In this document: positions 52,643 through 59,721 of the stretch, in pieces
Layout: each line of letters opens with the position of its first letter
How positions within the stretch are numbered: position 1 is the first letter of the stretch
NCBI GenBank assembly: GCA_045540115.1
Contig: JAZQGR010000041.1
Location: 54,526-118,525, forward strand
DNA length: 64,000 nucleotides
From: Colimorpha_A sp045540115
GTDB lineage: Bacteria > Bacillota > Clostridia > Oscillospirales > CAG-272
Direction of reading: 5' to 3'
Notes under the pieces: model-generated
Told to the model about the DNA's origin: nothing
The model's input: only the letters and a program-made list of their open reading frames with translations
Databases searched by the model: none
Position numbers and translations under genes: made by a program

Positions 52643-53647
52643 TTAGCGTTTCACGTACATATCCAGAAACTGAAGCTTTCTAAAAAGGCAATTCCCGTCT
52701 TCCGCCAAGGGATCTCCAAAATTATTTACTGCTTCAGCCAAGCATCCCTTGCCGCAGCCTGATCGCAAAAGGCATTTACTGCAGCCGTAGTCACAATTTA
52801 AACGCTCTTTTGCGATATTGATGATTCTATCCACACGTTCATGAAAATCCTGCTCGTCAAAGCAAAAAACGTTTCCGATAGAATAATCCTCTGAATATAG
52901 CGACTGGCAGGGCTGGATCGAACCGCTTGTTTTAATGCATACCGACATATGCTCTGAGCCGCTCGTATACGGACAACGCACGGTGCACATTGGTAAATAC
53001 GCATCCAAGTTATACTCTTTATTAAGCGCACTTACCGTTTTAAGCACAGACAGCTTTTGTTGAGGAGAAAGCAGCTTACGCTCCCAATTTTCGGCTCCGT
53101 TTCCGGATTTGTAAATAAAAGCAAATTCCGGCACACAGCCAAGAGAAACGGCAAGGCGGTAAAAAGCTTCAACGTCGCCCAAATTGTTTTGAGAAACCAC
53201 CATCTTTAGCAACGGCTTCTGCGCACGGGGACACAGCTTACTTACAAAACCCACGGCTCTGTCAAAATTCTTGTGGCCGCGTGTAAGAGCATTTGTTTCT
53301 TCATCGGCACCGTCTAAGCTGATCTGAACTGTAACGTTTTCATGTGCATTCAAAAAGTTTATCCACTCTTCATTATGTACAGTACCGTTTGTTACAAAGC
53401 CATAACTAAACTGCGGATAACTATCTATCAACTGCAGTAATTCATTAAAATGCGTATGTAAGGACGGCTCTCCTCCTGAAAAAAGAAAACGGTTAGCACC
53501 ATATCGGGAAAACAACTGCAGGATTGACTCGATCTGCTGGATCGACATCTCAACAGTACGGCGGTTTCGTCCCGAGCTGTTATAGCAGGTAATACAATTC
53601 AAGTTACAGCGATTTGTGATCTCGGTATAAACAGTTTGGATTTTCAT
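52643..53647 (-). CDS. Radical SAM/SPASM peptide maturase, cassette D
   Basis: This 334-residue enzyme has CNLNCITC at Cys14, 18 and 21, FLFSGGEPSLHTH for SAM binding and a SPASM tail with CTVRCPY, QPCQSLYSE, CDYGCSKCLLRSGCGKGC and a last Cys in DGNCLF. It is closer to the cassette B enzyme than to C. Its ATG overlaps the S26-PqqD stop. No precursor lies directly beside it; the 39-residue peptide at 45834 is the best candidate substrate. Confidence 0.92.
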   Translation of the reverse strand: MKIQTVYTEITNRCNLNCITCYNSSGRNRRTVEMSIQQIESILQLFSRYGANRFLFSGGEPSLHTHFNELLQLIDSYPQFSYGFVTNGTVHNEEWINFLNAHENVTVQISLDGADEETNALTRGHKNFDRAVGFVSKLCPRAQKPLLKMVVSQNNLGDVEAFYRLAVSLGCVPEFAFIYKSGNGAENWERKLLSPQQKLSVLKTVSALNKEYNLDAYLPMCTVRCPYTSGSEHMSVCIKTSGSIQPCQSLYSEDYSIGNVFCFDEQDFHERVDRIINIAKERLNCDYGCSKCLLRSGCGKGCLAEAVNNFGDPLAEDGNCLFRKLQFLDMYVKR

Positions 53648-54366
53648 TTTACCATCACTATTTTTTTGGCAATACAGTCAGCCAAAAACTCTTCTACATC
53701 GGAACGAATATCCGATGGCGATGCTTCATAAATTTTGCACAAGTTATCAAGCAAGTCGTCAAGTGAGCACGGCTCACTTAAAGAATTCAAAATATCCGTT
53801 CCTGTTTCATCAAATAAATGTGTGTCGCCACTTTCGGGATCGAAAACAACCAACGACGCATCGCCCGCTGCAATGTAATCCATAGATTCATTCTTTTGGT
53901 AGATCATAGTTAAGTCCTCAGCTTTCTTTAAATAATGTTCATAAAATCTATAAATACCGCTCTTTTTTGTTTCGGCGGTACTGTATCCGTTTTTCCGAAA
54001 AGCTCGGTTTACAAGATAAGAGAGAGTTATCGCTGTTTGAGAAAAAGGCAAAAGCGCTTCGTGGTTTTTTAAAACAACCTTGCCCGCAATTTGCTCATAA
54101 TCCACGTCCTCCAAGCGAAACGAATTATCCCCCTTACAATAATAACGCCCGTTTTCGACACGCAATAATCTGTGGATTAACAATTCGTTGTGCTTATATG
54201 TAAAAACGAGAATATCGCCCGCTTTGTAAGTTTCGGCGCGCCTAAGCGTTACGATATCCCCTTCATACAGGGTCGGCTCCATACTAATACCAGTCACTGT
54301 GATATCAACTTCGTGTCCGTTAATTAATCGGGAGTACAAAATGCGTTGAAACAGTTCAGGATTCAT
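53644..54366 (-). CDS. S26-type peptidase fused to PqqD-like domain, cassette D
   Basis: This 240-residue protein joins two functions that are separate genes in cassette C. Residues about 1-110 are signal-peptidase-like: VTGISMEPTL (Ser), AGDILVFTY, LLIHRLLRV (His) and YCKGDNSF. Residues about 160-240 are PqqD-like: AAGDASLVVFDPESG, ETGTDILNSLSEP and VEEFLADCIAKKIVMV. It could bind the leader and cut it. The start at 54366, inside the kinase gene end, is favoured by GGAGG about a dozen bases upstream. Confidence 0.78.
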   Translation of the reverse strand: MNPELFQRILYSRLINGHEVDITVTGISMEPTLYEGDIVTLRRAETYKAGDILVFTYKHNELLIHRLLRVENGRYYCKGDNSFRLEDVDYEQIAGKVVLKNHEALLPFSQTAITLSYLVNRAFRKNGYSTAETKKSGIYRFYEHYLKKAEDLTMIYQKNESMDYIAAGDASLVVFDPESGDTHLFDETGTDILNSLSEPCSLDDLLDNLCKIYEASPSDIRSDVEEFLADCIAKKIVMVK

Positions 54367-55165
54367 ATTGTCTGAGCACCTCCTTAACAAAGTCCATATC
54401 ACAGTATTTCAAGCATTTACAATACTTAGCCCCTAAGGATACCAAAAATCTTAAATACTCCGCATCTACCGAATAATCAGTTATGGGAGCCCTCATTAAT
54501 GCGGCTATTTTTTCCGCGCAAGACATTTCATGAACGGAATTTTCAGTACCAGTACGCTCTATGAAAAATATTTCACCGAGAGGAAGCGGTTGCTCAACAC
54601 AGTTTTGGGGCGTGTAAATGTACCGACAGGTACTATCGTCTTCATTGAAGCAATATAAATTTTCTGGAAGAGCCCCATACCGTTCTAAAACGTTTACGCC
54701 TCCTTGGCGCAGATGAAGAGGTGTCGAAAATGGATAAACCACATTCGTTTTTCGATCAAGCAATACACAGTCATCTGTAATATACCCAAAACCGCAGTAC
54801 ACCAAATAACTTGTAAGAGTTGTTTTACCGGAAGTGGTTGCTGCCAAAAACACGTAACTCTTCCCTTTCCATTCTACTGCCGCACCGTGCAAAGCAAAAA
54901 CAGATGCATCATACGACGGATGCTCAAACAAATACTCATCAATGCATAAAACCGGATGCGCAGTAGTCGAAACCGTCATACCAACATTAATGTCATAGGT
55001 ATCATCGTCAATTTTAGTAACGCATATGTCCGGAATTTCATCTTGCCTATCACTATCAACTATATATACGCCGTATTTATTTTTAAGATTGGAAAGCAAT
55101 TCCAGATCGTCTGCCCCAATAATCAGTTCTCTCTGATATGGCATTTTCAAGCTTAATAATTTCAA
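54356..55165 (-). CDS. HPr-kinase-like protein, RiPP cassette D
   Basis: This 269-residue protein has VFALHGAAVEWKGKSYVFLA followed by the P-loop variant ATTSGKTTLTSYL near residue 115 and ITDDCVLLDRK. It is the first gene of the cassette D maturation operon. The start seems to be TTG at 55165 preceded by GAGGCGGTGA. Its end overlaps the S26-PqqD gene by 11 bases. Confidence 0.75.
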   Translation of the reverse strand: MKLLSLKMPYQRELIIGADDLELLSNLKNKYGVYIVDSDRQDEIPDICVTKIDDDTYDINVGMTVSTTAHPVLCIDEYLFEHPSYDASVFALHGAAVEWKGKSYVFLAATTSGKTTLTSYLVYCGFGYITDDCVLLDRKTNVVYPFSTPLHLRQGGVNVLERYGALPENLYCFNEDDSTCRYIYTPQNCVEQPLPLGEIFFIERTGTENSVHEMSCAEKIAALMRAPITDYSVDAEYLRFLVSLGAKYCKCLKYCDMDFVKEVLRQYES

Positions 55166-55195
55166 AATTCTTCACCGCCTCGAATATTCACCTGT

Positions 55196-55204
55196 ATTAT
55201 AGCA
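55196..55204 (-). promoter_or_regulatory. Extended -10 promoter of cassette D maturation operon
   Basis: On the minus strand TG-C-TATAAT lies about 30 bases before the TTG start; no good -35 is visible (TGGAAA at 17 bases). Confidence 0.55.
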
Positions 55205-55288
55205 CGTTTCGACACAAATTTCCATACATTTAATAAAATATTTTCCAAAAATATCAAACATATTTTTCTGCTCGTTCAGTGGCAAAAT

Positions 55289-55317
55289 AAAAAGCGGTTA
55301 AAACATAACCGCTTTTT
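55289..55317. terminator. Terminator of regulator copy 2
   Basis: AAAAAGCGGTTA and its perfect complement with a short loop form a symmetrical terminator 28 bases after the regulator stop. Confidence 0.85.
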
Positions 55318-55345
55318 ATTACCTATATTCTCTATAACCGCTTTA

Positions 55346-56383
55346 CTATTGTTCGTTATATTTTCTCAACTGATCAATAATTTCAGTTACAAAATTCTTA
55401 TTTATACTGTAGAATATCACCTTTCCTTCATTCCTCGTTTTGAGAATGCCTGCCTTATTCATAAGAGAAATATGATGGTACGCAGTTGAACCCGAAAAAT
55501 CAAATATCCGTTCCAATTCTTTGCAAGTAACTTCTTTTTGTTTTAGCAATAAATCCATAATCTCCACGCGGTTTTTATCGCACAAGGCTGAACAGAATTT
55601 TTGCAAGTTTGATTCAGAATTTTTCGCGGACATATCCAAGGAATATTTGTATTTGTCACCCAAAATTAAGAGATAAGCATCTACACTGGAAATAAAATTA
55701 AAATGAAAAGGGTCCAACAAACAAAACGATACATGTTTCTGATGTTCATCTTGTATATTACCAAGTTCACCGTTTTCTATCTTTTCATTCACCACATCTA
55801 ATAATGTCGGATCATAGGCGTCAATAATTCTCTTGTAGTTGTCTTGATAGTATTCATGCAACAGGCTTTGCTTTTCCATCAATTCACGCCTGAGAAGCAA
55901 TATATAACTTGTTGGGTTGACAAAAAACTCGTAAAGCTTAAGCTTTTCTTCGGCTGAATAATTAGATGCTTTAATTCGTTCAAACAATGCATCTTTGGAC
56001 TCCAAGCATTCCGCCAATTCACGATCTTCCAAGCCTTTAAAATAAAAACTAGTCACTTTCTTTATTACTTGATCGTAATCAGCCAAATCCTGCTGCAAAT
56101 AATCAATATTATATTTTTTAATAAAGTCCTGCTCATATTCCTTCAAATAGCAATGTTCTAAAAAGGTATGCGGATACACCCCTACAGAATGAAAGAAGAT
56201 ATAAAGATCATCCGATATATCCCCAAATCGAAATTGGATTTCCCTATATAGCTCTGAAAATTTTACTACCTTATCATACACGTAATAATTTTCCGAAAAC
56301 TCTTGATAATTGAATCTCATATAAAACAAAAAATACAAATCGCATAAAAAGCCCGATTCTTGGTGTAACAAATATTTTTTCAT
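55346..56383 (-). CDS. ArsR-type regulator with long N-terminal domain (copy 2)
   Basis: This 345-residue homologue of the regulator at 45955 ends in the same winged helix: NRVEIMDLLLKQKEVTCKEL, FDFSGSTAYHHISLMNKAGI and NEGKVIFYSIN. The N-terminal part is also conserved (LCDLYFLFYMRF versus YDLNFIFCLKF). I chose the ATG at 56383 after GAGGGT. A perfect palindrome overlaps its promoter, so it probably represses itself and perhaps the cassettes. Confidence 0.78.
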   Translation of the reverse strand: MKKYLLHQESGFLCDLYFLFYMRFNYQEFSENYYVYDKVVKFSELYREIQFRFGDISDDLYIFFHSVGVYPHTFLEHCYLKEYEQDFIKKYNIDYLQQDLADYDQVIKKVTSFYFKGLEDRELAECLESKDALFERIKASNYSAEEKLKLYEFFVNPTSYILLLRRELMEKQSLLHEYYQDNYKRIIDAYDPTLLDVVNEKIENGELGNIQDEHQKHVSFCLLDPFHFNFISSVDAYLLILGDKYKYSLDMSAKNSESNLQKFCSALCDKNRVEIMDLLLKQKEVTCKELERIFDFSGSTAYHHISLMNKAGILKTRNEGKVIFYSINKNFVTEIIDQLRKYNEQ

Positions 56384-56415
56384 TGAAACCCTCTGCAAAA
56401 TACGCAAATTTTCTC

Positions 56416-56450
56416 ATTTGTTCATCTATCACTATAATAGATGAACAAAT
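56416..56450 (-). promoter_or_regulatory. 14-bp palindromic operator over regulator promoter
   Basis: ATTTGTTCATCTAT at 56416-56429 and its perfect complement at 56437-56450 are separated by CACTATA. The centre supplies the minus-strand -10 TATAGT, with TTGCTT 16 bases further upstream as -35. Binding here would block transcription of the ArsR-type regulator. Confidence 0.75.
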
Positions 56451-56525
56451 CAAAGCAAAAACGTTATTGTTATGTATTTTTGAAAAAGAATTATTGATGT
56501 TTTGTAATATGAAAATTGTAATATG

Positions 56526-56554
56526 TTGACTTTATTAGTGATATGTGATAAAAT
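56526..56554 (+). promoter_or_regulatory. Orphan plus-strand promoter
   Basis: TTGACT and TAAAAT are separated by 17 bases but point into the 3' end of the minus-strand integrase gene. No plus-strand gene follows. It could read out after excision or give antisense RNA. Confidence 0.5.
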
Positions 56555-56610
56555 ACAAGCGTTACGCGGTTCGTTTATTATAGTGATAAATGCTATGTCA
56601 GGATAAAGAA

Positions 56611-57540
56611 TCAGAGCATTTTACCCAAAAGATTCATATACTCTCTCTTGTGTTCCATAAAGGAATGAACATATCGTTTTAGAGTTACAGTGGGATTTTT
56701 GTGTCCAAGTATCTCGGATAAGGATTTTACATCCATCCCGCACTCAATGGCGCGCGTCGCAAAGGTATGTCGAAGTGCGTGAAAACCATGATGGGGTATT
56801 TTTTGTTTTTTAAGGAGCAATTCAAAGCTACGCTGATAGGAGCGCACAGCAATCACCTTGTTGCCGTCTCCTATGACGTATCTTGACTTGCTTCTGTTTT
56901 TTATTTCACGCAAATGTGGAATCAACTGTTTAGGTATTGGAATAATCCGCTTCGAGCTTTCGGTTTTGGGCGAACCTGTCAATCTTATGCTTTTTCCATT
57001 TTCATCTTGGCCGTCGTAGCAGGTTTTTGACACGGTAAGCTCCGCTTTGACAAGGTCAATATCTGTCCATTCCAGCGCTAATAGCTCACCAATTCTCAGC
57101 CCAGTGTATAAAGATAATACTATACCAAACATCTTATCTCTCTTATCATCAAGAGCTGCTCGCTCAATTCTTTTTTGCTCTTCCTTACTGAAGCTCTCAA
57201 TTGGCTTTTCGTTCGACTTAGGACGCCTTATTTTATCAACGTAAACCTCATTTGATATGCCGAGTATATGGGCCATTGTCAAAGAAGAATGAATAACTAT
57301 AATTATGCTATTCACAGAATTAGGAGACAGTCCCTTTCCTGTTTTTGTGTTTCCCTTTCGCGAAAGCTCAACGATATACTTTTGCAAAACTATCGGTGTA
57401 AGCTCCTCCATCTCATAATCCCCGAGATCGGGTATTAGGCGTTTACCGATAATGTCCTTATACTGCTTGTATGTCCGCGGTTTTACCGACTCTTTTTCAT
57501 AAAGTTCTAACCAATCGTGTAACCAGTCTTTGTATTTCAT
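56611..57540 (-). CDS. Tyrosine recombinase (phage-type integrase)
   Basis: This 309-residue integrase has an N-terminal core-binding domain and a catalytic domain with Arg in LYTGLRIGELLALEW, HxxR in HGFHALRHTFATRA, LGHKNPTVTLKRY and Tyr in YVHSFM. AAGGAGA precedes the ATG. It is alone, with no excisionase or relaxase nearby, and lies inside the cargo of the larger element. It may mark a smaller inserted island covering cassette D or the carrier-protein module. Both neighbours point the same way but are separated by terminators. Confidence 0.92.
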   Translation of the reverse strand: MKYKDWLHDWLELYEKESVKPRTYKQYKDIIGKRLIPDLGDYEMEELTPIVLQKYIVELSRKGNTKTGKGLSPNSVNSIIIVIHSSLTMAHILGISNEVYVDKIRRPKSNEKPIESFSKEEQKRIERAALDDKRDKMFGIVLSLYTGLRIGELLALEWTDIDLVKAELTVSKTCYDGQDENGKSIRLTGSPKTESSKRIIPIPKQLIPHLREIKNRSKSRYVIGDGNKVIAVRSYQRSFELLLKKQKIPHHGFHALRHTFATRAIECGMDVKSLSEILGHKNPTVTLKRYVHSFMEHKREYMNLLGKML

Positions 57541-57631
57541 TATAATCTCCTTTCTTTATACAGCTTATTATATCCAATTTAACAGCAAAAAAGCCAAGCA
57601 TATTAATCTGCTTGACTTTTTTGCAAAGTAA

Positions 57632-57667
57632 AAAGGAGCTGTTATTTGTAGTAATAACAGCTCCTTT
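57632..57667 (-). terminator. Terminator of ACP-FkbH operon
   Basis: Perfect 15-base arms AAAGGAGCTGTTATT and its complement, followed on the minus strand by a T-rich run, lie ten bases after the FkbH stop. Confidence 0.88.
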
Positions 57668-57676
57668 AAGATATTA

Positions 57677-59227
57677 TTAGTTTGTTAAGCTACTTAACTT
57701 GGTATGTAGGTCATTGTTTTGAGTAGTCCAATCATAGTGAATTTTTCTTATATCGTTTTCTCTGATAAAATCAATCATTATCTCCTCCACGTTACGTCCC
57801 AAAGCTCTGCATGAAAGCGAAAACAGATCAAGCGTACTTTTATCAATACCAATAGCACCGACTAGACCTAAGTCGGAGAACTTATCGGATAGCGATACTG
57901 CATACAGCACATATCCGTTTTCAAGCTTTGATTTAAGTTGCTCTACTGTATATCTTATGCCGTTTGTACACTTGTTCGTACGCTGAGTTAGTTCTGCGAT
58001 CCTTGAAAGTTCGATCGGTAATGCTTTATGAATATCTATTTTCATCTCAAGAGCATTCAAATACTCATCGAAAGAGGATGTTTCTGACTTCAAGCTTCTC
58101 CTTAATTCATTTGTTTGGTACGTAAGATTGCGCTTACGCACTTTATCGATATCAATATTACTTTTCAGATTAAAACAGGAAAGCTGCTTATAAATACTAT
58201 CTCTCTCGTACCTAATAGCAGTAACCTCGGGCAAGAGCATCTTGACAGCTTGGATTTCAAAATCCGAGTCATCTACAAATACTATACTGTCAAGACCTAT
58301 ATTGAGTGTTTCTGCAATTGCTTTAATATTGTCTACTTTGTTATCCCAATTTGCATAAAAACACGCTATATGTTCTTCCTTCAGAATCATTTCGCCGTGT
58401 TCTCTGAAGACGCGTAGCACGTCGGACTTATCGTTTTTACTGCAAATTGCTATGATAACGCCGTGATAATACAAATTGACTATATAGCGTCCGAAATCCT
58501 GATAAGGCCGTCCTAAACCGCTGCTTCCAATATGTATTCCCTCAATGCCATCTTCGGAAAGAATTCCTCCCCAAATAACGTTATCGCAATCAAGGACTAT
58601 GCACTTCTTGGTGATACCTTTACGAATAAGATACTGCTTATGAACTTCACCTGCAAGCTCTTGCAGCAGTTCTCTTGAATACGGAGTGTTCCATCTGTAT
58701 TTGCTCTTATTGTCAAATGCCCGTCCTATACCGATCTTTGCAATAACTCTTTTCAGATCCACGTAAACATCATTTTCTTCCATAACTTCATTTAACGTGG
58801 TATTAATACGGTCGATCAATCCTCTGTTTATAAAATGATGTCCGAGATTATACGTGTACTGATAATAGCAATAATCCTCTGCCCCTATCCACAAAATAGG
58901 CGCCGGGGATTTCATTCTTATGAAGGTTTTTAATTCTACATACTTGTTTTTATAATCATGTTCGAAAACTTCGGTGTCTAACTTTCCTACAACCAGATCA
59001 TTTATTAGATTCGGATAAAAACAATCAACATTTAACCAAGTAATTACTTGGTCGGCATTTGCAAGCTTATCCGCATTTTCTTCCGATAAGTACTCATTGT
59101 ACGGTATGAATTCGAAATCTATGTCAAGCGCATCTCTTGCAAAAGCCTCTTTCAGATAGACACTAAAAAATGGCTCTACAGTTATGTTAGTAACAACAGC
59201 AGTGTTGATTTTCGATATTTTTTTCAT
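57677..59227 (-). CDS. FkbH-like HAD-IIIC family protein
   Basis: This 516-residue protein resembles FkbH enzymes that dephosphorylate 1,3-bisphosphoglycerate and load glyceryl onto an acyl carrier protein. Residues about 1-190 are SGNH-like. The HAD nucleophile motif is IVLDCDNVIWGGILSEDG near residue 207, followed by AICSKNDKSDV and VFVDDSDFE. The last 150 residues are acetyltransferase-like. The carrier protein is encoded ten bases upstream in the same operon, which supports the role. The Asp-Cys-Asp nucleophile context is a small variation on the usual DLDNT. Confidence 0.88.
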   Translation of the reverse strand: MKKISKINTAVVTNITVEPFFSVYLKEAFARDALDIDFEFIPYNEYLSEENADKLANADQVITWLNVDCFYPNLINDLVVGKLDTEVFEHDYKNKYVELKTFIRMKSPAPILWIGAEDYCYYQYTYNLGHHFINRGLIDRINTTLNEVMEENDVYVDLKRVIAKIGIGRAFDNKSKYRWNTPYSRELLQELAGEVHKQYLIRKGITKKCIVLDCDNVIWGGILSEDGIEGIHIGSSGLGRPYQDFGRYIVNLYYHGVIIAICSKNDKSDVLRVFREHGEMILKEEHIACFYANWDNKVDNIKAIAETLNIGLDSIVFVDDSDFEIQAVKMLLPEVTAIRYERDSIYKQLSCFNLKSNIDIDKVRKRNLTYQTNELRRSLKSETSSFDEYLNALEMKIDIHKALPIELSRIAELTQRTNKCTNGIRYTVEQLKSKLENGYVLYAVSLSDKFSDLGLVGAIGIDKSTLDLFSLSCRALGRNVEEIMIDFIRENDIRKIHYDWTTQNNDLHTKLSSLTN

Positions 59228-59237
59228 AATTACATCC

Positions 59238-59489
59238 CTATACAGTGAATTCTATATCTTTCAGAATCCCCAGAATTTTATTTACCGTATCCATTTCCCT
59301 AAGCAACAATTTGGAATCGGGAATTTCACATTCGAATTCTTCTTCCAAGGAAACTATGATTTTAATAAAGGTAATAGAATCCATACCAAGCTCAGAAAGA
59401 TTTTCATCAAGATTTTCCTCGGTTATTTCCTCATTTTCAATATTCGCATTTAATATTTCTACGATCTTATCAATAGTTACTTCCTTCAT
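59238..59489 (-). CDS. Acyl carrier protein, partner of FkbH-like protein
   Basis: This 83-residue carrier has the phosphopantetheine Ser38 in LGMDSITFIKI and an acidic helical fold. It precedes the FkbH gene by ten bases and has its own promoter with a leader of about 60 bases. It is nearly a duplicate of the carrier at 39182, which lies 20 kb away in cassette C. The two could be exchangeable substrates of the same loading enzyme. Confidence 0.9.
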   Translation of the reverse strand: MKEVTIDKIVEILNANIENEEITEENLDENLSELGMDSITFIKIIVSLEEEFECEIPDSKLLLREMDTVNKILGILKDIEFTV

Positions 59490-59556
59490 CAGAGCGCTCC
59501 CATAAAACGAACTTTTTAATTATAGTTATCTTAATTATCATATTAGCTGCATCGTT

Positions 59557-59585
59557 ATTATATCATAATTTTCACTATAGTTCAA
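59557..59585 (-). promoter_or_regulatory. Promoter of ACP-FkbH operon
   Basis: On the minus strand TTGAAC and TATAAT are separated by 17 bases. It is divergent from the hydrolase promoter about 50 bases away. Confidence 0.82.
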
Positions 59586-59637
59586 TAATCATTTCCCAAA
59601 ATTTATGAATTTGTTGTTTTTAGAATCGTTGAGATAA

Positions 59638-59666
59638 TTGACAATGTTGTAGTTTAATGATATACT
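59638..59666 (+). promoter_or_regulatory. Promoter of alpha/beta hydrolase gene
   Basis: A perfect TTGACA and TATACT are separated by 17 bases, about 55 bases before the start codon. Confidence 0.85.
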
Positions 59667-59721
59667 AAACACGCGATCTGTATGAAACTGTCAACATATA
59701 GGAAAAGGAGATGCATTGCGA

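Noticed and set aside
39182..55165. Lasso peptide cluster
   Set aside because: HPr-kinase-like and nucleotidyltransferase genes suggest it, but no asparagine-synthetase-like cyclase or transglutaminase-like leader protease is present; radical-SAM enzymes replace them.
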